The notes: generated from the letters alone by a model not told the origin. Positions 1-6,720 are shown, counted from the first letter of the stretch. The stretch is 7,212 nucleotides of DNA from Cryomorphaceae bacterium (GCA_002683585.1 NYTQ01000045.1:2903-10114); one strand, 5' to 3'. Numbers and translations: made by a program.

Positions 1-648
1 ACTGAAGCGCTAAACGCAAAGTATCCAAATAAGGATGACGCAATGAAAAAGCAGATGGAAATGATGAGTCTTTATAAAGAATCCGGTGCTAGCCCTTTGT
101 CAGGATGTCTTCCTATGTTAATTCAGATGCCCATCTTACTTGCAGTATTTCGCTTTTTCCCATCGGCATTTGAGCTAAGACAACAATCCTTTTTATGGGC
201 CGATGATTTGTCTTCATATGATTCAGTTTTGGACTTAGGTTTCAGCATACCTTTGTATGGAGACCACGTAAGCTTATTTACTCTGCTTATGTCAGCTACT
301 ACACTACTTTACACGGTAATGAATAGCGGAAATGTTCAGCAGCCTACTCAGCCAGGTATGCCAAACATGAAGGTGCTGATGTATATTTTTCCCGTAATGA
401 TGATTTTCTTTTTCAATAACTACTCCTCGGGATTGAGCTACTACTACTTTATTTCAACCCTGTTTTCAATACTGATCATGTTCATGATCAAGAAGTTTTT
501 TGTTGATGAAGAAAAACTCAAGCTGAAAATGGAGGCTAAGGCTGGTTCAGCATCAGCGGCCGGACCAAAGAAAAAATCAAAATTTCAAGCGCGACTCGAA
601 GAAATGCAACGCAAGCAACAAGAGGCCTTAAAGAATAAAAAGAAATAA
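1..648 (+). CDS. yidC: Membrane protein insertase YidC, C-terminal part (5' end outside window)
   Basis: YidC inserts and folds inner-membrane proteins, alone or with the Sec translocon. The reading frame is open from base 1, so the ATG at 43 is an internal methionine, not the start. About 215 residues are visible, the last third of a protein that in Bacteroidota is usually around 600 residues or more. The visible part contains the family hallmark [12 protein letters not shown] (window residues about 34-45) in the first visible membrane helix (about 33-53). Further hydrophobic helices follow at about 89-107, 125-141 and 144-166. The tail from about residue 175 is strongly basic and helical ([13 protein letters not shown], ending KNKKK), as expected for the ribosome-contacting C-terminus. 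The large periplasmic domain and the helix carrying the groove arginine lie upstream, out of view. The stop (TAA 646-648) is 2 bp before the transaldolase start, so the two are probably co-transcribed. Confidence 0.96.
   Translation, partial: TEALNAKYPNKDDAMKKQMEMMSLYKESGASPLSGCLPMLIQMPILLAVFRFFPSAFELRQQSFLWADDLSSYDSVLDLGFSIPLYGDHVSLFTLLMSATTLLYTVMNSGNVQQPTQPGMPNMKVLMYIFPVMMIFFFNNYSSGLSYYYFISTLFSILIMFMIKKFFVDEEKLKLKMEAKAGSASAAGPKKKSKFQARLEEMQRKQQEALKNKKK
473..490. repeat. Short perfect inverted repeat inside yidC
   Basis: TGATCATG at 473-480 and CATGATCA at 483-490 are perfect reverse complements separated by TT. They lie over codons for the near-symmetrical peptide Ile-Met-Phe-Met-Ile in the last membrane helix of YidC. 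The arrangement may simply follow from that peptide. No poly-U tract follows, so it is not a terminator. No function is claimed. Confidence 0.5.
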
Positions 649-650
649 GT

Positions 651-1307
651 ATGAAGTTTTTTATAGATACAGCAAATCTCGATGAAATTAAAGAAGCCCA
701 TAGTCTTGGTATTCTTGACGGTGTAACCACAAATCCTTCTTTGATGGCAAAGGAGGGTATAACAGGTGATGAAAATATTATAAATCACTACATTGCTATT
801 TGTAATATTGTAGACGGTGATGTTAGTGCAGAGGTGATTAGCACGGATTTTAAAGGAATGGTTGAGGAAGGAGAAAAGCTAGCCGCTTTACATCCAAATA
901 TTGTTGTAAAGGTTCCCATGATTCTTGAAGGCATAAAAGCCATCAAATACTTCACAGAAAAAGGAATTCGTACAAATTGCACCTTGGTTTTTTCAGCAGG
1001 CCAAGCACTGCTCGCTGCTAAAGCAGGAGCTTCTTATATTTCACCTTTCTTAGGTAGACTAGATGATATTTCTTCAAACGGACTTGAACTCATCAATCAA
1101 ATAAGAGGTATTTATAATAATTATGATTTTGATACAGAAATACTTGCTGCGTCCGTAAGGCACCCGATGCACATTATACATTGTGCTGAAATTGGCGCAG
1201 ACATCATGACAGGTCCTCTAAAGGCGATTAAAGCACTTGCTAGTCACCCATTAACGGATATTGGTTTAGAGAAATTTTTAGCAGATCACGCAAAGGGTAA
1301 CAAGTAA
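651..1307 (+). CDS. tal: Transaldolase, small TalC/Fsa-type
   Basis: At 218 residues this matches the short, single-domain class I aldolase barrel family that includes E. coli FsaA and bacterial TalC. Visible motifs, in order, are the N-terminal FFIDTAN (Asp6), VTTNPS (25-30), VVKVPM with the Schiff-base lysine at Lys87, NCTLVFS (109-115), SPFLGRLDD (131-139) and AAS (166-168). Two positions separate the activities: FsaA has Gln59 and Tyr131, whereas this protein has Glu61 and Phe133, the transaldolase pair. It therefore probably moves a dihydroxyacetone unit between sugar phosphates in the non-oxidative pentose phosphate pathway, in the cytoplasm. Automated annotation may still call it fructose-6-phosphate aldolase. 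The ATG at 651 gives the expected N-terminus; no clear Shine-Dalgarno is visible. It starts 2 bp after yidC and its stop shares a base with the next start. Confidence 0.93.
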   Translation: MKFFIDTANLDEIKEAHSLGILDGVTTNPSLMAKEGITGDENIINHYIAICNIVDGDVSAEVISTDFKGMVEEGEKLAALHPNIVVKVPMILEGIKAIKYFTEKGIRTNCTLVFSAGQALLAAKAGASYISPFLGRLDDISSNGLELINQIRGIYNNYDFDTEILAASVRHPMHIIHCAEIGADIMTGPLKAIKALASHPLTDIGLEKFLADHAKGNK

Positions 1308-1309
1308 TG
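1305..1309 (+). other. TAATG stop-start overlap between tal and the DUF4268 gene
   Basis: The transaldolase stop TAA (1305-1307) and the next ATG (1307-1309) share one base. Such overlaps allow a terminating ribosome to restart, so they suggest one transcript and coupled translation. The coupling is inferred from the layout. Confidence 0.8.
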
Positions 1310-1771
1310 TTTTCTAAAGAGGAAAAACATGCAATGAATGTTGAATTCTGGAATGGCTTCAAGCATTACATGAAAAACCAAAAGTCATCCGCTCTCCCTC
1401 GTGTAAATTGGCTTTCCTACCCAACGAATCTGAAGCATACATATGTCAGACTGCATTGCGATGGAGGATCGAGTGCTCTTTATTATGATATTCAATTTAA
1501 AGACAAAGAAATAAGAGCGCTATTTTGGGAACAACTGCTAGAGCTCAAATCATTATTTAATAGACAAGAAAGCCATGACTCCAATTGGTATGAGCATTTT
1601 GAAACGACGGATGGCATTCATATCAGCCGAATTGAGTGGAGTAACGATGAGTGGAGTCTTTACCGTCAAAAGGACTGGAGAAAAATTTATCGATTCTTTA
1701 AGGATCGCTTACTTGAATTTGACCTTTTCTATCAAGAGTATAAAGAAATTCTTATTAATTTGATCAAATAA
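1307..1771 (+). CDS. DUF4268 domain protein
   Basis: A 154-residue protein that resembles the DUF4268 family common in Bacteroidota; no biochemical role is known to me. The visible pattern fits the family. It opens with a charged N-terminus ([10 protein letters not shown]) followed by an aromatic helix (EFWNGFKHYM, 13-22), then a strand region with VNWLSYPT (33-40) and LYYDIQF (58-64). A helix with FWEQLLELKSLF (73-84), SRIEW (107-111) and a C-terminal amphipathic helix beginning QKDWRKIYRFFKDRL (121-135) complete it. There is no signal peptide or membrane helix, so it should be cytoplasmic. It fills the full domain with little else. DUF4268 also occurs at the C-terminus of larger proteins, some near restriction-type genes, but no such partner is present here. 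The start is fixed by its one-base overlap with the transaldolase stop. A short in-frame duplication sits at 1634-1657. Confidence 0.8.
   Translation: MFSKEEKHAMNVEFWNGFKHYMKNQKSSALPRVNWLSYPTNLKHTYVRLHCDGGSSALYYDIQFKDKEIRALFWEQLLELKSLFNRQESHDSNWYEHFETTDGIHISRIEWSNDEWSLYRQKDWRKIYRFFKDRLLEFDLFYQEYKEILINLIK
1634..1657 (+). repeat. Nine-base direct repeat in the DUF4268 gene
   Basis: GAGTGGAGT occurs at 1634-1642 and again at 1649-1657, exactly 15 bases apart and in frame. It encodes Glu-Trp-Ser twice (residues 110-112 and 115-117), separated by Asn-Asp. This may be a small tandem duplication of five codons or chance. Confidence 0.6.
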
Positions 1772-1783
1772 ATAAATGTCAAT

Positions 1784-2581
1784 ATGACTAAAATAATCCC
1801 TTTATTTTTGCTGCTTTTCGGATTTACTGTTTTTGGACAGGAAATAATATATAGTACTGATTTTCAGAATGGCATACCAAATGAATTTACATTAATAGAC
1901 AACGATTTAAATATTCCTGCAAGTCAGGTGTCAGCATTTGACGCTGCATGGATTTGTGTATCGGATCCTGAAAATCCAACAGATAGTGTTGCTGCTTCTA
2001 CCTCCTACTTCAATATGCCTGACACGGCCGATAGGTGGATGATTACTCCTTCCCTATCTCTGGGCTCATTTGGAAATAAATTATATTGGAATGCAAAATC
2101 ACAAGATGCCTCATTTCCTGATGATTATTATGTCCTGGTTTCTTTGACCGATAATGCACCAGAAAGTTTTATAGACACTGTTGGTTATATAGAAGGAGAG
2201 AATTTTGAATGGACTGAACGCAGTGTTGATTTAAGTGCCTTAGGCTATGACAATCAATCTATTTTTGTCGCTTTTGTTTTGAGAACATATGATGGATTCA
2301 AGCTTTACATTGATGATATTGAAGCTGTGAAAGAAGATGAGACTGGAATAGATGAAAATATGTCATTCTCTTTTAATATTTACCCCGTCCCAGTTAAGGA
2401 AACCCTTAATATTTCGAGTCAAGCGACCATATCATCCATAATGATAAGCAATACCCAAGGATCCATTATTTATCGAGGAAACGCGAGCTCAGTTGATGTA
2501 AGTCGAGTCCCAAAAGGCACTTATTTCATAAAAGTAGAAACTGATATGGGAGCCGCTGCTAAGATGTTTACAAAACAATAA
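1784..2581 (+). CDS. Secreted protein with choice-of-anchor J-like domain and T9SS sorting domain
   Basis: A 265-residue exported protein. Residues 1-18 form a signal peptide: Lys3, a hydrophobic core IIPLFLLLFGFTVF, and likely cleavage after Gly18 before Gln19. Residues about 20-182 look like a single jelly-roll domain of the choice-of-anchor J / cleaved-adhesin type. It opens with a TDFQNGIP strand, has the typical DRWMITPSLSL stretch (83-93) and closes with FKLYIDDIEAV (172-182). Residues about 198-265 are a type A T9SS C-terminal signal: an NIYPVPVKETLNI opening, a middle strand around ISNTQGSIIYRG, then VPKGTYFIKVET and a short end. The T9SS should carry it across the outer membrane, with the tail removed and the protein released or attached to the surface. 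No catalytic motif is visible; binding of carbohydrate or protein is only a guess. The ATG at 1784 yields the proper signal peptide. It sits 12 bp after the DUF4268 gene and 1 bp before the HD gene. Confidence 0.88.
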   Translation: MTKIIPLFLLLFGFTVFGQEIIYSTDFQNGIPNEFTLIDNDLNIPASQVSAFDAAWICVSDPENPTDSVAASTSYFNMPDTADRWMITPSLSLGSFGNKLYWNAKSQDASFPDDYYVLVSLTDNAPESFIDTVGYIEGENFEWTERSVDLSALGYDNQSIFVAFVLRTYDGFKLYIDDIEAVKEDETGIDENMSFSFNIYPVPVKETLNISSQATISSIMISNTQGSIIYRGNASSVDVSRVPKGTYFIKVETDMGAAAKMFTKQ

Positions 2582-2582
2582 G

Positions 2583-3227
2583 GTGCTTGTCAAAGCTATA
2601 CAAGAAAAAGTAAAAGTCTTTTTTGAAAATAAAGAGGGAAGTCACGATTGGGAGCACATCAAAAGGGTTTGGAAGCTCAGTATTTATTTACAGAAAAAGG
2701 AAGGGGGAAATAAGGAGCTAATTGAGCTTTGCGCGTTACTCCATGATGTTTCGGATCATAAATATAATGGAGGTGACTTTTCGCTCGGTGGGGATGTCGC
2801 CAAACAATGGATTATAGATGCTGGAGGGTCAGAGGCTTTGGCTCATCAAGTGGCTATTATTGTACCAAAGATCTCTTTTAAAGGAGCTAAGGTCGAAGAT
2901 GAGGAGCTGCCAATTGAGGGTAGGATTGTTCGCGATGCGGATAGACTTGATGCGATTGGGGCGATTGGCGTAGCGAGAGCTTTTGCTTACGGAGGAAGCA
3001 AAAACAGGCCTTTGTATAGTGAGGCAATAAAGCCAGTGATGCATGAGAACAAAGAAGATTATTTAAATTCTAAATCGCACACAATCAATCATTTCTACGA
3101 AAAGTTATTAAAAATAAAGGGGAGAATGGACACAAATGCAGCCAAAGAATTGGCGCATACACGACATCTTTTTATGGAAAAATACCTTGAACAATTCTTT
3201 TTAGAGTGGGATGTAAATATAGATTAA
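2583..3227 (+). CDS. HD-domain phosphohydrolase, YpgQ/YedJ-like
   Basis: A 214-residue cytoplasmic HD-superfamily protein, probably a metal-dependent phosphohydrolase or pyrophosphohydrolase. B. subtilis YpgQ, a relative with similar motifs, acts on nucleoside triphosphates; the substrate here cannot be read from sequence. Motifs in order are SHDWEHIKRVW (20-30, metal-binding His25), LLHDVSDHKY (52-61, the HD pair His54-Asp55), and RDADRLDAIGAIGVAR (117-132), which supplies the last metal-binding Asp. The C-terminal HTINHFYEKLLKIKGRMDT region (166-184) and the TRHLFMEKYL helix (193-202) are also typical. The start is GTG at 2583; I see no in-frame ATG in the bases just upstream, and the length before the first motif fits the family. 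It begins 1 bp after the T9SS gene's stop and ends by overlapping the convergent GSCFA gene by 4 bp. It is the last gene of the + strand train. Confidence 0.9.
   Translation: MLVKAIQEKVKVFFENKEGSHDWEHIKRVWKLSIYLQKKEGGNKELIELCALLHDVSDHKYNGGDFSLGGDVAKQWIIDAGGSEALAHQVAIIVPKISFKGAKVEDEELPIEGRIVRDADRLDAIGAIGVARAFAYGGSKNRPLYSEAIKPVMHENKEDYLNSKSHTINHFYEKLLKIKGRMDTNAAKELAHTRHLFMEKYLEQFFLEWDVNID
3224..3227. other. TTAA palindrome used as stop codon by two convergent genes
   Basis: The + strand HD gene ends with TAA at 3225-3227, and the - strand GSCFA gene ends with TAA read from 3226-3224. The self-complementary TTAA therefore terminates both genes. No spacer remains, and I see no GC-rich hairpin followed by a T-run on either side, so transcription from each side probably runs into the opposing gene. 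Confidence 0.9.
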
Positions 3228-4171
3228 GGTCTTTTAGCTCTAGATGCAAAAAGCGCCTCTATTTCTTTTTGTTGTTTTTCCCTCCATGCTTCCAGTTTTT
3301 CCAATTCAATTTTATTTTCATTGATATTCCGGTGTATTCTCGAAGTATGTAGCTTGAATATTTTATTGGCCAAGACCTGATCATTTTCTCTAGTGTATGC
3401 CTTTAAAAAGTGTTTCCATATTTCCTGAATAGACTGACGGTTAGGGTGAACCATATCTTCATTAAAGAACCTGTAGTCTCGAAGACTATCATGAATAATC
3501 TCAAATGAGGGGTAATATGAAACAGGAAAAGCATTCAATAACATTTCAATCAGCACAAATAACCTGGCCTTGCTCCTATTGTTTTCAATTAATCCATCAC
3601 GTTTGTGCCGCACTGGACTCACTGTAAAAACAACCTTAAGTTTTGGGTTCCATTCGAGTAGTTCCTTGATAAATGGAGACCATTCCATAAACAATTCCAT
3701 CGGCGAAGAGGATTCCTTTTTAAAAAGCGCAGCTTGCTGTTTATGACAGTTGGCAACAACTTTATTAGTAGACTTAAGTCGATATGCAATTGACGTCCCT
3801 AAAGTGATAAAGAGCCAAGCTTCACCTGAAAGCGCAGCTCGGACCTCTTTTCTTTTGTTTAATATCAATTCTCGATGTAATTCCTTGGAAGTAGACTGTA
3901 AGGCATGTGCCGAATCCCAATCGGAAACGAACTCTGTTGTGTCTACAAAGCAAACTTCTTTTGAATTTCGAATTGCATGTTGAAGACTAGCCTTTATTGG
4001 TTCAGGGTGAAATAGTGTGCCAAAAGGATTGCTTAAGACATGAAAGCCGTGGTCTTTAGCCAATTGACCAATATTATTCGAAAAACAGCTTCCAATAAAG
4101 AGTAATTGGTTTTCAAATCCTATTTTGTGTTCTGGACTAAAGCTCGGATATGGCAAGTGAAAACCATCCAT
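3224..4171 (-). CDS. GSCFA-domain protein (SGNH-like hydrolase family)
   Basis: A 315-residue protein of the GSCFA family, which is related to SGNH/GDSL esterases and lipases. The defining block appears as FIGSCFSNNIG (25-35), with Ser28 in the place of the catalytic nucleophile. Further blocks are NPFGTLFHP (48-56), FITLGTSIAY (121-130), NCHK (141-144), FTVSPVRHKRDG (182-193) and NEDMVHPN (237-244). In the last, Asp239 and His242 match the Asp-x-x-His pair that completes an SGNH active site. The final 35 residues form a charged, probably helical tail (IELEKLEAWREKQQKEIEALF). No signal peptide or membrane helix is visible, so it looks cytoplasmic. Substrates of this family are not known to me; acyl or acetyl ester cleavage is inferred from the fold. 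Its ATG overlaps the recN stop by one base, so it is likely co-expressed with recN. Confidence 0.92.
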   Translation of the reverse strand: MDGFHLPYPSFSPEHKIGFENQLLFIGSCFSNNIGQLAKDHGFHVLSNPFGTLFHPEPIKASLQHAIRNSKEVCFVDTTEFVSDWDSAHALQSTSKELHRELILNKRKEVRAALSGEAWLFITLGTSIAYRLKSTNKVVANCHKQQAALFKKESSSPMELFMEWSPFIKELLEWNPKLKVVFTVSPVRHKRDGLIENNRSKARLFVLIEMLLNAFPVSYYPSFEIIHDSLRDYRFFNEDMVHPNRQSIQEIWKHFLKAYTRENDQVLANKIFKLHTSRIHRNINENKIELEKLEAWREKQQKEIEALFASRAKRP

Positions 4172-4173
4172 TA
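4169..4173 (-). other. TAATG stop-start overlap between recN and the GSCFA gene
   Basis: Read on the - strand, the recN stop TAA (4173-4171) and the GSCFA start ATG (4171-4169) share one base. This is the same arrangement as the tal/DUF4268 junction and suggests coupled translation. Confidence 0.8.
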
Positions 4174-5811
4174 TTTCATGAGTGATTTTGCCGTTTCTAA
4201 AGCCGCATTTGTAACATTTTCGCCACTCATCAATCGTGCTATTTCATGTATCCGTTCCTTTTGGGAAAGGTGACGAACAAAGGTATTTGTTCTTTCCACT
4301 CTTTGTTTTTTCTCCACAATAAGATGAGCTGAAGCCTTCGATGCCACTTGCGGTAAATGAGAAATTACCAAAAGCTGTGATTCAAGACCCATTTTATGAA
4401 GAAGTAACCCGATTTTATCTGCAACATCTCCGGACACACCTGCGTCAATTTCATCAAATAAAATACTTGGCATTTTTTTAAGCGCAGAGATTTGTTTCAG
4501 CAATGCGAGCATCAGCCTAGAGAGCTCTCCTCCACTTGCCGCATTTTCAATTTCAATCATATCGAAACCCTTGTTCGCAGAAAACAACATTGATAAATTC
4601 GATATACCAGTTCTTTTTAAGGTCGTTTTGTCAATTTGAAAATCCAATTTTGTTTCTGCTAGCTTCAACTGATACAGGTCAGCTTGTAAGGATTCTGTAA
4701 TCTTTTTTCGTTTGTTAAGTCTCTCAAGATGAAGACTTTCTGCTGATTCAATTAACGTAGCTTTCGTTGCTTTGTGCTTGGCCTCCATGTCTTGAATCTT
4801 CTGGTGTAGCTCCTCTAAATGATGTGCACTTTTTGATAGGCCTTCAAAGAATGCAACAAGCTCATCCTGGTTAGATAAATTATGCTTTAAAAGCAGTCTA
4901 TTGAATTCATCCCATTGCTTGGTTACAAAGTCTTTTCTATCTGAATCAACCTCAATGGAATCGATATAATACGAAGCCTCAGAGGTTATTTGTCCAAGCT
5001 CATCTTCTAATGAATGAAGTCTTTCTAAAAGATCCTTAAGTGATTGATCCTTAGCCCCAAGTCGTTCAAGTCGATATACAAATGACTTTACCTTTGAATA
5101 TACGCCTCCGTCGGCTGTAAATTCGGAGACTTCACCAAGAATAGACTGAATCTCCTCTGCGTTATCAAGCTTAAAAAGTTCGCCCTCTAATTGAGCGTAA
5201 TCAATGTCATTAAGCCTTAGTCCTTCTAACTCTTCTTTTAAAAAGAGATTGTAATCACGGTCTTGATTTTGTTTTTTATACTTAGTTTTTAGTATTTCTA
5301 GCTTTTCTGAATATGCATTATAATCATCATAGCGCTTTGAAAAGGCTTCTACATTATATTCATTTCCAGACAGCAAATCGTATAATTCCAATTGCTTGGC
5401 CTTTGATTTTAGCTCAAAAGTATTGTACTGTGAATGAACCATGAGCTTTTGTGCAGAATATGCCTTAAGAACAGCCACTGAGACCGGGGAGTCATTGATA
5501 AAAGTACGTGATTTGCCATCTCGAACAATTTCTCTCCTCAGGAGAATGATTTGATCATAATCTAGGTTATGCTGCTGGAAAAACAACTGATCATCTGAAG
5601 AGGCAGTTAGCTGGGCCTCTACGATTGCTTTCTTTCCATAGGGACCTACTAAACTAACGTGTGCTCTCTCACCAAGAAGTAAAGTGAAGGCATTCAGAAG
5701 AATTGATTTCCCTGAACCAGTTTCACCTGTGAGCACTGTAAAACCTTCATTTAAATCTAGGTCTAAATCTTCGATTAACGCAAAGTTCGAGATGCGTAGT
5801 TTTTGAATCAT
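4171..5811 (-). CDS. recN: DNA repair protein RecN
   Basis: RecN is an SMC-like ATPase that acts at DNA double-strand breaks and supports RecA-dependent recombination. At 546 residues it has the normal length (E. coli RecN is about 550). The N-terminal lobe has LRISNFALIEDLDLDL (5-20), Walker A GETGSGKS (29-36) and RREIVRDGKSRTFINDSPVS (92-111). The middle, about 150-390, is long, charged and coiled-coil-like. The C-terminal lobe has the ABC signature SGGELSR (426-432), Walker B ILFDEIDAGVSGD (Asp453, Glu454) and the switch histidine in ISHLPQV (His485), so all ATPase residues are present. The usual GQHE-like Q-loop motif reads HSQYNTFEL here (126-134), keeping Gln128 but changing the residues after it. 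The start lies 3 bp downstream of the DUF4835/porD stop and the stop overlaps the GSCFA start. No LexA-type operator can be judged, because no promoter space exists in front of it. Confidence 0.97.
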   Translation of the reverse strand: MIQKLRISNFALIEDLDLDLNEGFTVLTGETGSGKSILLNAFTLLLGERAHVSLVGPYGKKAIVEAQLTASSDDQLFFQQHNLDYDQIILLRREIVRDGKSRTFINDSPVSVAVLKAYSAQKLMVHSQYNTFELKSKAKQLELYDLLSGNEYNVEAFSKRYDDYNAYSEKLEILKTKYKKQNQDRDYNLFLKEELEGLRLNDIDYAQLEGELFKLDNAEEIQSILGEVSEFTADGGVYSKVKSFVYRLERLGAKDQSLKDLLERLHSLEDELGQITSEASYYIDSIEVDSDRKDFVTKQWDEFNRLLLKHNLSNQDELVAFFEGLSKSAHHLEELHQKIQDMEAKHKATKATLIESAESLHLERLNKRKKITESLQADLYQLKLAETKLDFQIDKTTLKRTGISNLSMLFSANKGFDMIEIENAASGGELSRLMLALLKQISALKKMPSILFDEIDAGVSGDVADKIGLLLHKMGLESQLLVISHLPQVASKASAHLIVEKKQRVERTNTFVRHLSQKERIHEIARLMSGENVTNAALETAKSLMK

Positions 5812-5814
5812 GAA

Positions 5815-6720
5815 TCAATTTAATATCGACTGAAATTTTGAGCTATTCCCTGGATCTAATCTTTTCAGAAGGTTCACAAAATCTGTCTTTTGTTTGGTGT
5901 CCGATTCGGCTAGAAGACTTTTGAGCTCATCGGTCTTGCAATAGACAAAATTGATAATATTTACAGTATTTGGTCTTGTTTGAACAACGGGCTTAAGCTT
6001 GAGCATTGCTTTGTAAATCTCTCTAATACCTTTATCCTTATCTTCATATAGTTTATCTACTCCTTTTCTATGATAAGCGTAATTACAGTCTCGAAGCGGT
6101 TGAAACAGCTGCTGAAGTACGTTGTCAACCAACCAATATCTATTCCGTTTTCCCGTTTCACTTGCCTTCCACCCTGCTGCACCTGAAGGTTGAGCATTAG
6201 ACACAATTTGCTGCGCCTCAGTAAAGAATGGCGTTCCAGCATTAGGACTAAACGAATCATAATCCATCCCAATGATAAATAAGGCATAGAAAGATAAAAT
6301 CGACGAGAGATTGTCTCTAAAGGCATTTTTTGCATAGTATAATGGAGTATTCCTAGAATAAGAAAACACGACATTTTCATCCAAAAAATTGAAAACGAGT
6401 GAATTGTAGCTTGAATTGAAAGAAGGCCTACTCATAAGCACCTGAATAGAACCACTGAAGGTTCCCATTGTGGGAATATTGGTAATTTGCAATTGAACTG
6501 AGCAGTTGATCCGCTCCTCCATAGTAAACTTATCTTTCGTCCATTTGGTGCCGTTCATAAAGTCAAAAATGACCTCTTCAAGCTGTTTTAAGGCCTGCTG
6601 CTCGGTCGTGGTCACTTCAAGCTTCGCATCTGTGATGATCGAAACCTGACAGTTGAGTTCTTGTGCATTTACTGAACGTAAATAAACCAATAAAATAATA
6701 AGGAGGTATCTTTTAAGCAT
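5815..6720 (-). CDS. porD: DUF4835 family exported protein (PorD-like, T9SS-associated)
   Basis: A 301-residue exported protein of the DUF4835 family. From memory, current annotation pipelines name this family type IX secretion protein PorD; I cannot confirm this here, and its molecular role is not clear to me. A signal peptide is plain: MLKR, a hydrophobic core to residue 14, and cleavage after Ala19 in VNAQ. The mature protein begins QELNCQV, typical of the family. Conserved stretches include MNGTKWTKDKF (55-65), ERINCSVQLQI (69-79), PLYYAKNAFRDNL (126-138), GMDYDSFSPNAGTPFF (151-166), AAGWKA (181-186), NRYWLVDN (193-200), YHRKGVDKLYED (216-227) and RPNTVNIINFV (249-259). Cys24 has no lipobox before it, so it is periplasmic or envelope-associated rather than a lipoprotein. 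The length is usual. It overlaps the coaBC end by 8 bp and precedes recN by 3 bp, the gene order I associate with Bacteroidota. Confidence 0.88.
   Translation of the reverse strand: MLKRYLLIILLVYLRSVNAQELNCQVSIITDAKLEVTTTEQQALKQLEEVIFDFMNGTKWTKDKFTMEERINCSVQLQITNIPTMGTFSGSIQVLMSRPSFNSSYNSLVFNFLDENVVFSYSRNTPLYYAKNAFRDNLSSILSFYALFIIGMDYDSFSPNAGTPFFTEAQQIVSNAQPSGAAGWKASETGKRNRYWLVDNVLQQLFQPLRDCNYAYHRKGVDKLYEDKDKGIREIYKAMLKLKPVVQTRPNTVNIINFVYCKTDELKSLLAESDTKQKTDFVNLLKRLDPGNSSKFQSILN

Noticed and set aside
473..490. Inverted repeat in yidC as a regulatory hairpin
   Set aside because: It overlies a near-palindromic peptide in a membrane helix, has no T-run after it, and is far from any gene start. 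Kept only as a low-weight repeat.
536..788. Overlapping - strand open frames across the yidC/transaldolase junction
   Set aside because: They are antisense to two well-supported genes and show no recognisable motifs or plausible domain composition.
1755..1762. TTAATTTG resembling the Bacteroidota -7 promoter element TAnnTTTG before the T9SS gene
   Set aside because: One core base differs, and the nearest upstream TTTG (1718-1721) is about 33 bases away, too far for the -33 element.
2952..2968. GCGATTGG repeated with a nine-base period in the HD gene
   Set aside because: It encodes the Ala-Ile-Gly-Ala-Ile-Gly stretch that is a conserved family motif, so protein sequence explains it.
3247..3271. 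CAAAAAG/CTTTTTG inverted repeat just past the convergent junction, a possible terminator
   Set aside because: The stem is seven pairs, mostly A-T, with an 11-base loop, and it lies inside the GSCFA coding region over lysine/glutamate codons. It is too weak to call a terminator.
6057..6380. 107-codon - strand frame inside the DUF4835 gene
   Set aside because: It is a shifted frame of a gene with clear family motifs and has no recognisable features of its own.
6701..6708. AGGAGGTA on the + strand, looking like a strong Shine-Dalgarno
   Set aside because: It lies antisense within the signal peptide codons of the DUF4835 gene, and no real + strand gene follows.
5815..6720. DUF4835 protein as a lipoprotein via Cys24
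   Set aside because: The residues before the cysteine (ELN) do not form a lipobox, and a good signal peptidase I site (VNA before Gln20) precedes it.
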